A stretch of 64,000 bases of DNA from Alternaria dauci. Lineage: Eukaryota > Ascomycota > Dothideomycetes > Pleosporales > Pleosporaceae. Position numbers and translations under genes: made by a program. Location of the stretch: assembly GCF_042100115.1 (NCBI RefSeq), contig NC_091275.1, forward strand, positions 1,860,001 to 1,924,000, given 5' to 3'. Of the stretch, positions 47,901 to 61,423 are shown piece by piece. The notes beneath the pieces are model-generated. The model was not told the DNA's origin. It saw nothing but the letters and a program-made list of their open reading frames with translations, and searched no databases. Position 1 is the first letter of the stretch, and each line of letters opens with the position of its first letter.

Positions 47901-49119
47901 ATCTGTATCTGTGGTGGTGAGGCCTGGATCGGATCGTCCAACACCCTCGTGTCGCGCTTCTTGCCTCCAAACAGCGCCCCTAGTCCACCTCCGCTCGTAC
48001 CTGGTCTTGCGGGCTCAGGGCTAGCAGCAGGCTTGGGAGCTGGAGACGTAGACCTGCGATTAGGCGTAAAAGCTTCTTTGAGCTTGCCGACAGGAGACAC
48101 GCCCCGCTTGTTCACAGCAAGGTTGCTGGTATTTGGACTCTGTGTGGTGGGCTCCTCGATGGAGGCTTGGGAGTTTACGAGTGTGACATGGGAGGAATCT
48201 GCAGAGTCGAGGGTCTCGGAAGCGATCAGGGGCGACGACAGCGTCAAGAGGCCGGCATGCGACTGATGTGGTGATATGCCGGGGCGTTTGAGTGCTGGTG
48301 GGCTGCAGCCGGTTAGTCGGACGGTCGGAGCCGAGTGGGTACGTATGCAATAAAAGACTAGGAGAGAAGGGCGAGGCGGGTAAGTAAAAACGAATGGAAC
48401 AGCGAAGGCCAAAAGTGCGTATTGGAATACGGATGCGATGATGCACGACGTGTGGTGTGCTAGTGGGGAAGCTGAGGCCAGAACGTATGCCTGTTCGCGG
48501 TGGAGTCCATGCTGAAGGGCGCCAATGCCACGAGGCAAACCCTCCACTCCAATCGACGCGTCGCAGGTGCAAATGCGTCTGCATCTGAGACACAGCGACA
48601 AGGGGCGGAGAGAATGGAAAGAAGAAAATAAATGAATCAATAAATAAACAAATAGGAACAGCGCGCAACTTACGGTTCCGTGTCTGAGTCGTCGGTGAGC
48701 AGACTGCTTGCGACGCTCTTTGCGAGTCCGAGGGAGTCGTCGCTCTGGTATGGGTGACCCATGCTCGGACGTCTAATTGTAGGAACGGGAGGGAGCACCT
48801 CATTGGGGTCGAGTTGCGAGACGTCGTCCTGGCTGAGGGAGCCTTTGCTCTTCTTGCGTCCCTTGAAGAGCTTCGACATGCGCCGCCGATGTGACGACGA
48901 GACGTCGCTGCGGCCGTCTTCCGAGTTCTGGCGACTCTTGAGGCGGTCCATGGCCCCGTCGCTCGACTTGGGCAACAAGTCATCGGTGCCGTCGCTGCTC
49001 GCAATCGAGACGGTAGAGGAATCTGGGCCCTTTGACGGTGCCCGCGGTGCCGCCAGCGTATTGTCCCTGTCCTTTGGGCTGAACGCGGAGCCTATGCTCC
49101 TCCGCCGCTCAGAGGCCAT
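44956..49119 (-). CDS. GRAM-VASt lipid/sterol transfer protein (Lam/Ltc family)
   Basis: Exons 49119-48674, 48302-45676 and 45626-44956 join to 1247 residues. The first 640 residues are Ser/Pro/Thr-rich and disordered, with the ordered PHQSHAGLLTLSSP segment just after intron 1. A GRAM domain lies at about 643-749 (NKDFHALFKSVPEDDYLIED, HGRLYVSEGHLCFSSNILGW). A VASt/StART-like domain follows at about 888-1020 (PLGKVYSLMFGP, FMRKWL, TKTRYCLMWGPGNSTRL). One membrane segment (about 1122-1137, IIIFILGALLMYTWFF) anchors the tail, and a short coiled coil ends the protein. This is the layout of Lam/Ltc (Ysp2-like) proteins that move sterols at ER-plasma-membrane contact sites. Splicing at 45675/45626 gives WLKGPIEKG and fuses VASt to the anchor. 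Intron 1 is unusually long (371 nt) and open in frame. Confidence 0.87.
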
Positions 49120-49670
49120 TGTAGGAGGTGGAGGGTACAGGTGTGTGCGCAAAGCACTGTGAAGAGGTCAAGCGTCTTGTTGTTGTCTCAGACACGCATA
49201 TCGATGTTGCGACGCTTCGTGGTGCCGTATTAGCTACGTGGGTGTTGGGGGGGGGGGGGGGGGCGTCGATTACGTAGGGAGCATGTGTTCAGGGCTCGCG
49301 ATGCGCTTGGAACTACCGCAGGGTCGCGCCTGCAATCGGATACATGACCAACGAGGGGTGACGGGAGAGTGGGAAAAGCGTGCGACTTATGGCAGAGGGG
49401 GTGGAGAGAGGAAGAGAACAAGCAAGTTGGCGCAGGCTATAGAGATGAAACCAGGCGAGCGCGTTGCTCGTGTTCTGGTTCCAACGTCTCTCTCAGCTGC
49501 GGGTCTGGCCTTTAGCCTAGGGATCTACTCGGCAGTTGCATGGGGGGGCTGGCCTTGCTATCCCTGTCAACGTGACCGAGACCCCTCACGCGCACCTGCT
49601 GCTGCCTCTGCACACAGACACTCGTCGAACATGCCCAACCTTCACCGTTACCACCACCGCCGCCACAACC
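49120..49670. promoter_or_regulatory. Divergent promoter with G17 tract
   Basis: These 551 bp lie between the sterol-transfer gene and the plus-strand MIT-like gene. They include a 17-base G run at 49247-49263 and long purine-rich stretches. No gene is recognised. Confidence 0.45.
49247..49263 (+). repeat. Homopolymer (G)17
   Basis: Seventeen consecutive G residues lie about 130 bp upstream of the minus-strand start codon and about 410 bp upstream of the plus-strand one. Length is likely polymorphic or uncertain. Confidence 0.85.
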
Positions 49671-51480
49671 ATGGAGTCGGCACATCTCATCCAGGCCCAC
49701 GATCATGCCCGCACCGCCGCGACCGCGACCAGCACCAACAGCGTCGCAACCGCGGGGCAGGAGCATGACCTCGCCGCGACCGCCTTCCACAACGCCCAAC
49801 AAGATACCCATGATGCCGAGGTATGTAGCCTCTGACAGCTTGTCCCGCCCGTCTAAGTAGCTGCAGGCCCGCCGCATCCTCAGTCTCCTCGAAGACCACC
49901 ATCGCAAGCTCGCCGGCCTGATCAAAGAAGCACCGCGCAAGGAGAAGAAGCCGGCAGACGCCACCAAGCACCCGTCCGACTCGTCGACCCTCTCCCCTTT
50001 GGCGAATGTCTCGTCGTCACGAGCATCCGCATCCGCATCCAACCCGTCTTCTCCGACTCCTCCGACGTCTCGCCGCAGACATCCCCAGTCGTCGATAGCC
50101 ACCAACCTCGCCGAGAAGCGCGGCATACCCAGCGCAAAGAGAGCCGCAAGTGGCGCCGCGCCCAACGCACCAGCCCCCGCAGCTGGCCCGAGTGAGCAAC
50201 CGTCTACGCCGGTGCGGGATCTCCTGGCGCAACAGTCGCGCCGGACAGAAGCGAGCGCTGGCAGAGACACGGCCAAGCAGCCCAAAGACGCCTCCTCACG
50301 CCCTGCCTCTCCGCCCGCCCAAGACAACTTCAGCCGCTTCTACTCGGCCTTTGGGGGCGTCATCTCCGCAATCAGCGCCCCACTGGCCTTCACCTCCCTT
50401 CCCCTCAACCCATCTGCGCCCACGCCCGTGTCCGAGACACGCAGCCAAGAGACGGCGTCCAAGACAAGGTCCCGGCCACACTCTCCAGAAGCATCCAGGA
50501 CCGTCAAATCCTCTGTCCCTGACCTCGCTGCCTTGATAAGCAAGCCTGCACTGCGCGCTTTGCGCGAGGATGGCGCGCCTGGGCCTAACGAGAGCTTCTA
50601 CTTGGTGCCAACATCAAGCGGGGGGGTTACCTATGCCAGTGTCCTTCGCGATCCGAACGCGACGAACCCCTCATCCAACACACAGCTCAACGCAATCGAC
50701 GAGGGCTCCGGCTCGTTGCGAGGGAGCTCGCATGAAGAATTCGTCGATGCGCGAGAGAACGTCGGCCCGCCCTCACCTACCAAAGCACGCCGTCCTCCGT
50801 CTCGCGCAAACTCGAGCACCGCCGTGACTCCCCAACGCTCCATACCAGCCGGCAGAGGCTCAGGCCTCAAGACCATGGAAGAGCTAGCCCTAGAGAACGA
50901 CACCCTCAAAACCGTCATCGATAAACAAGCCAAACGCATCCAGATGTGGGAACTCAACTCCCAAAACTCCTTCAACGCACTCGCACAGTCGTTCCGTGCT
51001 CGAGGCCCCGGACGAGGCGCCAGCGACCCTAATGCACTCGCTCAAGCCCTCGCTGCCCAGGGCATCAACCACCTCCCAGCTCTTCCTTCCCCTCCTATAC
51101 CAGGCCAGACACAACAACAGCAACAGCAACAACCCACTTCTCCCGGTCAAGCCCCGCCTTCCGCCCCTGACGCTGACGCCGCAAAACGCATCGCCGATCT
51201 CGAGGCCATGCTGGCTTCGCAAAACGCCAAAGTCAACGACTTGATGAGCAACAACGAGAAGCTGGCCAAGCAAAATGAGAAGAACGCACAGGTGTTGAGT
51301 CGGTATAGAGAGCAGTGGGAGAAACTCAAGGCGGGTGCAAGGAAGAAGGAACAGGAAAGACGGGAGAGAAACGTCGGCGATGCTAGGGTTGGCGAGTCGA
51401 CCAAGGACAGCGAGGTTGTTGAAGCACAGGCCGAGGGGGAAGAAGAGCTCGACGAGGAGCCTGGGTTTGGAAAGGCCTAA
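49671..51480 (+). CDS. Protein with MIT-like N-terminus and coiled coils (possible Atg38/NRBF2-like)
   Basis: Exons 49671-49820 and 49867-51480 join to 587 residues. The N-terminal 75 residues are helical (AHLIQAHDHARTAATATS, AATAFHNAQQDTHDAE, ARRILSLLEDHHRKLAGLIKEA) and resemble a microtubule-interacting-and-trafficking hairpin. A long Ser/Pro/Ala-rich linker includes FSRFYSAFGGVISAIS. A coiled coil at about 340-370 (MEELALENDTLKTVIDKQAKRI) and a second at about 450-520 (IADLEAMLASQNAKVNDLM) flank a glutamine tract. MIT plus central leucine-rich coiled coil is the plan of Atg38/NRBF2, a PI3-kinase complex I subunit in autophagy, but I cannot confirm this without profile comparison. The C-terminus is acidic. 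Confidence 0.7.
51112..51133 (+). repeat. CAA/CAG tract encoding polyglutamine
   Basis: A mixed CAA/CAG repeat inside the MIT-like/coiled-coil gene encodes seven consecutive Gln just before a PTSPGQ segment. It is a candidate length-variable site. Confidence 0.7.
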
Positions 51481-51820
51481 ATGAGGGAGGATGATTTGCA
51501 AATGACTTGGTGTTGAGTGGACATGGAAAGATGCCCCATGTCATCACCTCCAGCAATCTTGATACAACATAGATGCAACAACAATCAAGCATTTTCTACA
51601 TATTTATTGAAGAAGAAAACAATCTGGGTTAGAGTCAATACGGATCAAACTTGTTTCAAAACAGGTTGTTATTACTACTACTGAAATGTCCAAAAGCGTA
51701 GTCGAGGCTCGCCTTCCTGAGCCAAACATCTCCTTTGACAATTTATCATCCATGTTCCCGTAACGCCGCCAAAATTCATTCCGCTCATGTTCCCAATACA
51801 CCCGATCGAATCCAACCAAT
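51481..51820. other. Convergent intergenic region
   Basis: These 340 bp lie between stops of the MIT-like gene and CPA1. Presumed 3' UTRs; nothing else seen. Confidence 0.45.
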
Positions 51821-53340
51821 CTAAGCAGCAGAAGCAATGGGCTTCTGAGTAATGGGCTGGTACGACGGCGCGACGGGCCCACCGACGGTAATCTCCTCAT
51901 TGGCCATACCTGCTGCGTGACCCTCAAAGTCCGGCGCATCAGGGTGACAGCCGACACGCTCCTTGCTCAGCAAGTCAACGAGAAGAGGACTCGGCTTGTT
52001 GCTCTTCTCATAGACGCTGTTTTGGAGGCTCTTGTAGTGCTGGACGTTCTCCATGTACTTGTCAAAGAGGTATGCAGAGTCTAGAGGACCACCCTTTGCC
52101 TCGGGATGGAACTGAGCACTGAAGATGGGACGGGAGGTGTGAATCAGACCCTCATTGGACTGGTCGTTGAGGTTCGTAAAGTACTCCTTCCATTCGCTGG
52201 ACAGAGTAGTAGGGTCAACCGCGTATCCGTGGTTCTGCGAGGTGATATGGCACTTGCCCGTGGTGAGGTCAAGAGCCGGGATGTTATGCGCACGGTTACC
52301 GTACTTGAGCTTGATGGTCTTCGCACCAGCAGCAAGGGCGATGAGCTGGTGACCCATGCAGATGCCCATGACGGGAACCTGGGAGGTCTCAAACAGCTTG
52401 CGGAGGTTGTGGACCGTGGTTGTGCAATGAGTTGGATCGCCAGGGCCGTTCGAGATGAACACACCGTCGAAGTGGTGTGCAACCTTGTGAATAGGGTAAT
52501 CAAAGGGGAAGCAGGTGACGCTGGCACCGCGAGAGACGAGACTACGGAGGATGTTCTCCTTGACACCGCAGTCGATTAAAGCTACGTGCATGTCGCCCAG
52601 AGAAGAGCTGACGTGGAAGGGGGCCTTGGTGGATACACGACGCACAAGGTTGATAGCCTCAGGATCGACGTATGCCTCGTCCTCATCGGCATCGTACTCC
52701 TCGCCAATCGAGATACGAGCAAGAGAGGAACCCTCCTCACGGAGGTATGTTACAACCTCACGGGTATCAATGCCCGAGATGGCGGGAACTCCCTCACGAG
52801 CACACCATGCTGCGAGTGACTCGACAGCCGTCCAGTGGCTGTGCTTCAAGGCATAGTCCTGGACGACAATGCCAGAAGCTTGGATGTGCGGAGATTCAAA
52901 GTATCGGAGCAAGCCGTGCTCATCACGGGCGTTGGAGGGCACACCGTAGTTGCCGATCAGCGGTTGTGTGAAGACGAGGATTTGGCCACGGTAGGAGGGG
53001 TCCGTCATGGATTCGGGGTAGCCGACAAGAGAAGTGGTGAAGACTGCTTCTCCAGAGACGTTGGTCTTGGCTCCGAAAGACTTGCCTTCGAAAATGGGGC
53101 CATTCTGAACCGTTGTCAGTGACGCGCCAAGACGTGCAGGATGACTGTACGCACCTTGATTGTGAAAGTAGCGGGTTCGTTGGAGACAGCTGTGGCTCTG
53201 CGCATGCTAGGAGTAGGAATGGCACGTTGGGTGTTTCCTTCAACAGTAGCGAGGCAGCGTGTCTGCACACGGTTCTTTGTCATTCGTCCCAGGAACCCTG
53301 CGGACCGCATGGTGGAAGGCTTGATCATTTGCGACAACAT
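51821..53340 (-). CDS. CPA1: Arginine-specific carbamoyl-phosphate synthase, small (glutaminase) subunit
   Basis: Exons 53340-53155 and 53104-51821 join to 489 residues. The first 50 or so residues are rich in Arg, Thr, Ser and Met, as expected for mitochondrial import. The CPSase small-chain domain follows ([38 protein letters not shown] is contiguous across the 50-nt intron). The class I glutamine amidotransferase half has VMGICMGHQ (nucleophile Cys near 311) and FHPEAKGG (His/Glu near 395/397). It supplies ammonia from glutamine to the large subunit for carbamoyl phosphate used in arginine synthesis. The 5' leader contains a spliced arginine attenuator peptide uORF (separate entry), so translation should be repressed by arginine. 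The main ATG has A at -3, a better context than the uORF start. The orthologue in Neurospora is arg-2. Confidence 0.95.
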
Positions 53341-53401
53341 GATGAGCGGAGATGTGAGGCGACGTAGTAATTCGGTTGATAGCAGTTTTTTGGGTAGGCG
53401 T

Positions 53402-53701
53402 TCAGTTTACTGATGCCTTCCACAGGTGGTCTGCGGACAGTCAGTTGGACGCTCATGACGCGTCAGTCGGTGGGCGACAGCATACCTGAGATGTAATCCT
53501 GTAGCACTCAATTAGCCATGGTCAAAACAGAAGAAAGGAATGAAAAATTCTGGAGGAGAATGCATCGATCGTCAAGCCACCAAGAGGCAGAAAGAGGCCG
53601 GCGGTGAATTGACGGTGTGCGATGCATGTCCAGATAAGGCTTCATTGAGCATCGCAATCATGACATACCTGGGAAGTAAAGAGTGTCGGGGCAGCACTCA
53701 T
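53402..53701 (-). CDS. Arginine attenuator peptide (AAP) uORF of CPA1, three exons
   Basis: The CPA1 leader encodes a 24-residue peptide in exons 53701-53669, 53498-53486 and 53430-53402. The last base of its stop is 61 bp from the CPA1 ATG. Residues 8-19 read F-T-S-Q-D-Y-I-S-D-H-L-W, the conserved core of fungal AAPs, with Asp12 and Trp19 at the same places as in the 24-residue Neurospora arg-2 peptide. Both introns (170 and 55 nt) have GT..AG ends and all three junctions keep the core in frame. The uORF ATG has C at -3, a weak context allowing leaky scanning. In known systems the nascent AAP stalls the ribosome when arginine is high and lowers synthesis of the CPSase subunit. Reconstruction by pattern is very specific; transcription is not shown by the sequence. 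Confidence 0.9.
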
Positions 53702-54337
53702 AAGCGCGGTAATAGAGCCAGTCGAGGTCAGGAGGGGTGCCTATCTGAGGCGAGGCTTGCGGGTGCTAGTTTGAGAGTGTTGAGCTTGCTTGAGGTGAGG
53801 ATACAAAGTAATCGGAGAGGGGCTTTTCTGCAGCACCGGATGACGCTAGGCGCAATGACACACGCGCGCGCGCCAATAGTCGCCTTTACAATAGAATATC
53901 TGTCACGATAACGATTGGACTTGCAAAGTTTCTTCACTCTTTGACCCTTGTTCTTGCACAAACGTCCGGGGAAGCTGGATGATGAGTTTGCGGCCCCGCT
54001 ATCAAGTCCCTTTGGGCCATACTGCACCGCGTATCCTGCAACTGCCTGACGCCTTCAACTTCGCATCATGACGTTTGGCTAGTGCGCAGCACACGTAGCA
54101 AAAATATTCTCCATCAGACTCCACGCCTTATCTATGTCGATCGCAAAGGAGCTTTACCGGGTATCCGCACGCAAATGACGAGTGACAGTCACAATTTTTG
54201 TTTTCCCCCGACATCGGCATCGTGACGATCCGAAGCTTCCTTCTAATTAGCCGAGCAAGTCCCCGTGCATCAACACAATCGGCGCACGAGCACGCCCTGT
54301 GAGTGAGCCTCGTCTCGGCACCCGTCCAACTAGACCG
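53702..54337. promoter_or_regulatory. CPA1 promoter/leader and GH3 3' flank
   Basis: These 636 bp lie upstream of the CPA1 uORF on the minus strand and downstream of the beta-glucosidase stop. An alternating CG run adjoins a CCAAT motif (53862-53877). No gene is recognised. Confidence 0.4.
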
Positions 54338-56946
54338 TTAAACTGTAATCTTACCCGTCAACCTCACATCCCTGGAACTCGATCCCACAAAAACATGATA
54401 CTCTCCAGTAGCGACGCTCCACTTCCTACTGCTCTCGTCCCAAAAGCTCATGTCCCTTCTCCTCAGCTTGAATGTAGCAGTCCCACTAGCACCAGCTTCA
54501 AGCCTGAGTTTCGCGAACCCCCTCAATTGCTTTGGTGGTGAATTGGTCGATGCAGGGTAGCCTAGATACAGCTGCGGCACCTCTGCACCTGCAACACCGC
54601 CGGAGTTGCTGATCTTGGCGGTAACAGTAGCTACAGTTTCGAAAAGATCAACAGGGCCTCCGGGGCCCTTGGCACCGGTTGCGGGACCCGCGGAGGGTTT
54701 TCCTGAGACGCTGAGGTCGGAGTAAGTAAAGTTGGTGTAGGAAAGACCGTAGCCGAACTCGAATCTGGGCTCGATATCGTGCTGGTCAAATCGGCGGTAG
54801 TCGATGAAGAGGTCCCAGTCCTTGTCGTCGCCTCTGGCAATTGTGGTACCATAGTCTGATTGCTTCTTTGCGATGGTGTAGGGCAGCTTGCCGCTTGGTG
54901 AAGCTGCACCATAGAGGATGTCGACGAGGCCATTTCCCGATTCTTGACCCGGAAGACCTGCCCAAACGACAGCAACCACATTCGGATTGTCGATCCATTG
55001 CTCCATGATGACAGGACCGACGCTATGGACTACGACGATGGTCTTCTTGTTGACAGCAGCAACTGCTTTTACCAACTCGTTTCCGTTGTGCCATGGGTCC
55101 AGGTTGTTCCTGTCGCCGGCGTTGCCTTCGACAGTTATGTAGCCTTCGCCAGCATCGCTGTTGATGCAGACCACCGCAACATCCGCGTTTTTTGCTGCGC
55201 TAGCACCTTGCTGCGCGTTGTCGTTTGGCGAAGAAGTGATGGAAGTTCCGTCCTTCTGGCCTTGTGTCTTGATAGCATCGAGAGGAGCAACAAGATAGGG
55301 AAACTCGACTGATCCAGAGCCCCAACCCATCGCCAGTGTTCCATCATTACATCCGCGATCAACGCACGCATTGGCTCCTTTGGGCGCAACGATGCTGTCG
55401 CTTCCGATAACAGCGATGCTTTTGGGCTTCTTGAGTGGCAACGCGGCGTTTGTGTTCTTCAGCAAGACGATGCCATCGCGAGCAGTAGCACGGACATTCG
55501 TCTTGTGGTTTCCACCTACTTCATGTTTGCCAATCGTCCAAGAGCTGAATGACGTGCTTGGATAACCCTTATCTTGACCGACGAGATACCAGGCGGCTAA
55601 AACGCGCTTGACCATGTCATCGAGGCGAGATTGTTGCACTTGCTTGTTGTTGATGGCGGTCTGCAGTTGCGGGCCCCAGAAGATGTTGCCGTTGCTGAAG
55701 TCGGTGCCGGGCATAGTCATGTCCATGCCACCGTTTGCGCTACCAGTGGTTGTATGTTGCGCTGAGTTGACGTCAGATATTGTACCAGAAGAACAAGCGT
55801 ACAACATGCTTACCATTCCAATCACTCATTATGTATCCACGATGGCCAAGCTCGTCTTTAAGGAGCTTGTTCATCACGCCGTCGCTTTCGCAAGCCCATG
55901 TTCCGTTGATCTTGTTGTAGCTGCAGCAAGTTAGTAAGGTCCAAAATCACACACCTTTCCACTTCAAAATTTCTTACCTGCACATGAATGCCGCAACGTT
56001 GCTGTGTACAGCGTCCATAAAGGGCCACACATAAAGCTCGCGAAGTACCCTATCTGGCACATCGGAGCTCATAGTCTCTCGGTTCAGTTCTTGTTCGTTT
56101 ACAAGCCAATGTTTTGCCGTGGCCTGAACACCCGCCTCTTGCATGCCCTCGATGGTCTCCGCCATCATGATGCCCTGAAGGTAAGGATCTGAGCCAAATC
56201 CTTCCCAATTTCGACCACCATTTGCATGCTTGCCAAGAGGACCAGCGGAAGGTCCGAGCTGGACGTGAACACCTAGCTGCTTTGCTTCAGCACCCAGGAA
56301 GGCACCTCTTTCACGAATAAGGTCGAGGTCCCAAGTGCTCGCGGCGTGGATAGCCGCGCTGAATGCGGTTACACCTTGGATGTAGCGAACACCAAGGGGT
56401 CCATCTGGAGTTTGTCAGTAAGAAGTTCTATTTGATAGAGCCATGGAGCAAATAGCGCTTGGCAAGTTTTTTTGGTGGTTTTCAGGATTCAGGTTCTAGG
56501 CTCCGAGCATCGGCGTCGCTGAACACAACATGCTCGTCAAGACCACTGCATGTCCTGGTTGCGTTGGACAGCATCGCCCACCTCTGCCGTTCACAAGCAC
56601 GGGTCGGCTCGGAAGCGGTGAATCACAACTGCTTACCTTGCAGACAAAGCGACGGGTATCCAATCGAGCCAGCCCCCTTGGTGTTGCCAACACAGGGACC
56701 TTTCTGCCACCCAACACCCGTGACGATTCCGATCTTCTCACTCTGCGATAGCTTCGCGAGCGCAGCGGTTGCTTTCGTGTACGCATCGTCCCAGTTTCCA
56801 ACTGCACGTTTTGAAGCAGACTGATCGGATGGAATGGCTGCATTGGTTAGCGAATAACTTGTTGTTGCGTGTGAGTTGGTTGAACCTGAAGCCTGCGACA
56901 ATACGGCTGTAGCCAGTAACGGGAAGAGACAAGACCGCATCGTCAT
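54338..56946 (-). CDS. Secreted beta-glucosidase, glycoside hydrolase family 3
   Basis: Exons 56946-56637, 56404-55978, 55920-55814 and 55761-54338 join to 755 residues. The N-terminus (MTMRSCLFPLLATAVLSQASG) is a secretion signal. The GH3 N-terminal domain shows IGIVTGVGW, CLQDGPLGVRY (rebuilt over a 232-nt intron), LGPSAGPLGKHANGGRNWEGFGSDPYL, KHWLVNEQE and the nucleophile in GYIMSDWN (Asp near 279). The C-terminal domain starts at GIVLLKN and contains WAGLPGQESGNGLVDILYG. A fibronectin III-like domain at the end has EFGYGLSYTNFTYS and LRGFAKLRL. These enzymes release glucose from cellobiose and other beta-glucosides outside the cell. The next ATG two codons in (56940) is an equally possible start. 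The product is complete and near normal length. Confidence 0.93.
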
Positions 56947-57858
56947 ATACAAAACGCCTCAATTTTGTGAGTCTTGTATTGGAAAGCGAAGGGAAGCCAC
57001 TAACTGGGCATCTCTCCTATTAAGTACCCGCGGACTGTCCATGCTGCGCAACGCACAAGCCCGAGACACTTGTTTTTATCAAGATTGATCCTTGGCACGA
57101 TCAGAGCATGCCCCATGTTGAACCCCAAATCCAAGAAAATCACACGTCGTATGACGCGTGATGTAGAGTGGTGGTTGCTGCATTTGATGAGGTGGTAGGA
57201 AGGAATATATGGAGGCGGGCCGTTGATCCAGGGTTAACAGCCGGTGTCTAGGGCTCGCGGCGAATCAAACGTCGGGACGCTGCGTCACGAGTGGAGTCGG
57301 AACGGTCGTGGCCCAGGAATAAAGTTACTGAACTGCTAAATGTACGCTGCGAGCGATATGGGGAACATGCGGCTCAGTCGTGTGATGGTTTTGAACTCGA
57401 CTAGTGTGATCAAATGACGACCGTCGCTATTCGCTCACAGATCTTAGGTACCTAGGTAATTATACGGAACGCTGTATTGCGCCGTGTATCCTAGCATACG
57501 CCTACTCGGATGAAGTAAACACTTTCTGCCTGCCAGAACTGACGCTCATGACGGTCATTTACATAACTGTCCTCCTAAATTTTTCTTCGCATTGTCGTAA
57601 AGACTTTGTGTTTCTCTCCTTCAACCTCTGCCGATACACTGTATGATCCATCTCTCTCACCAGACAAGCGATGCTCTAATGCATGTCTCGAGCTCTTACC
57701 TGAAGAGACTGTTGGTATCATGCCAAGACTTTTGTCTGCTGTAGCACCCCGCCAATCGTCACGAGATACTGTGCATTTGACGCCAAGGAAATGTCTGGGC
57801 AAGGCTGAAGTTTGGCTTCAGCGCGATTTGGAACATTCAACAGACCCAAGAAGCATCA
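56947..57858. other. Upstream region of beta-glucosidase gene
   Basis: These 912 bp lie between the GH3 start and the stop of the tandem zinc-cluster gene. They should contain the GH3 promoter. I see no clear coding sequence or repeat, and did not find an unambiguous carbon-repressor cluster. Confidence 0.4.
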
Positions 57859-59216
57859 TCAAGAGTAATCGGCGTATTCGCAGTCATCATCCAGCCGTAA
57901 GCAGTGCGCACACGATGGCCTCTCTTCTGTGCACTTCCGTCTCCTTTGCTTGCAGTTAAGACACCCGTTCTTGGAGCGTTTCTTGCTGGTGATGACTTCG
58001 TACTGACACGTCCATAGTCCCCTTCGGCACTGGTTGCATGTGGGTTTGGACTCGTTACATTTGATCTTCTTCTCACGACAGCGGATGCAGGCTTTACCAA
58101 TAGGCGGCGCAGATTCTTCGATGACAGGCGCGCTCTCCTTCGATTTGGCGGATGGTGCGGATGATTTGGCCTTACTTTTCTTGTTAGATGCTTTTCGCGG
58201 TGTCGTGGAAGAGGCCACAGCACCACCTTTGTTGCTCTTCTTCTTTGTGGATGACTTTGGACCTTCTGGAGATGTTGACATGTCAAGATGCGGGTCTCTG
58301 GAGTTGCTCTGTGCCTCGGTCTCATCCTTTTTGCTACGTTTCCTTTTGCGAGGTTGCTTTTCTTGCGTAGTGTCGACTGTAGCGGCGACGTCGTTGTCAG
58401 TGACTAGAGGAGGCAGACTATCGAAAAGATTAGTGATCGCATTCGTGGCAAACGGGCAAAACATACCTATCGTCAGCCTCGCGCGTGGTGTGTATGGGGT
58501 TGTGCTTGTACACCACATTGACGGCGTCTCTCTTGAGAGAAAACTTGATGTGTATTGCGCCTCCGCAGTCGTAGGTTGGCAAGACAACAGGTCCCTGCCT
58601 CTTAACCTCAGATTCGGCATCGTCGCTATCATGGGACTTCTCTTTCTTTGTGTTGTTTTTACGGTCCCTATTCTGGAAGCTGTCTTGGCAAACGAATTTG
58701 AACCTGGCACCGTCACCGCCTTCTCTGTTTTGTGCAGAGCGTTCCGAGTACTTGAAGCCATCGGTGTCTTGAATAGCTTGGACGATAGACCTGTGTTGCA
58801 TAAGCAGCAGTTATGCAAACGGGGTCGGTCTGGTACCTAGCAATTGCTCGCTGTACCTTCAGTCTGTCTCTGCTGTCAATATCTCGACACAGCGCATATT
58901 CAACTGCGACGCTCTGAAGGTGATCGGCTGGTTGTATAAGCGCATCAAGATTTGGTTGCTGCGTCACGGGGACGGTGATGGTAGAGGCTGTTGCAAAGAT
59001 GAACTCTGTAACAACGTCTGTGGGGATGAAGCTGGCTGCATTCTTATCCAGTTCATTGCGCAGAGCCCCTTCGAGTGACTATTACATGACGACTTAGCTA
59101 CGCGTATACGGATTGTGAAGATCATATATTACTTCAGATGTGGGACAGCGATAATAGACTTCGGGATTCAGGCCTTTGTGAAATCGAAGATCCAATTCAT
59201 CTTCGAGGTCATCCAT
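57859..59216 (-). CDS. Protein with two tandem C-terminal Zn2Cys6 clusters (putative regulator)
   Basis: Exons 59216-59133, 59078-58837, 58790-58467 and 58417-57859 join to 402 residues. The N-terminal half includes DLEDELDLRFHKGLNPEVYY, a helical DHLQSVAVEYALCRDIDSRDRLKVQRAIAR segment and a strand-rich piece LPTYDCGGAIHIKFSLKRDAVNVVYKHNPIH that I cannot place in a family. A Lys/Ser-rich basic linker follows. Two Zn2Cys6 motifs end the protein: CIRCREKKIKC..TCNQC..TC and, 14 residues on, CLNCKQRRRKC..SCAHC..DC, both CX2CX6CX6CX2CX6C. Two clusters in tandem at the C-terminus is uncommon; most fungal regulators have one at the N-terminus. The 5' end is unsettled: the frame stays open and protein-like upstream to about 59363, so an earlier exon is likely. 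No fungal_trans domain is seen. Confidence 0.75.

Positions 59217-61423
<2,207 letters not shown>

Noticed and set aside
58034..58840. 268-codon plus-strand frame antisense to the tandem zinc-cluster gene
   Set aside because: It is the complement of clear zinc-cluster coding exons and crosses their introns; hydrophobic composition comes from the opposite-strand codon bias.
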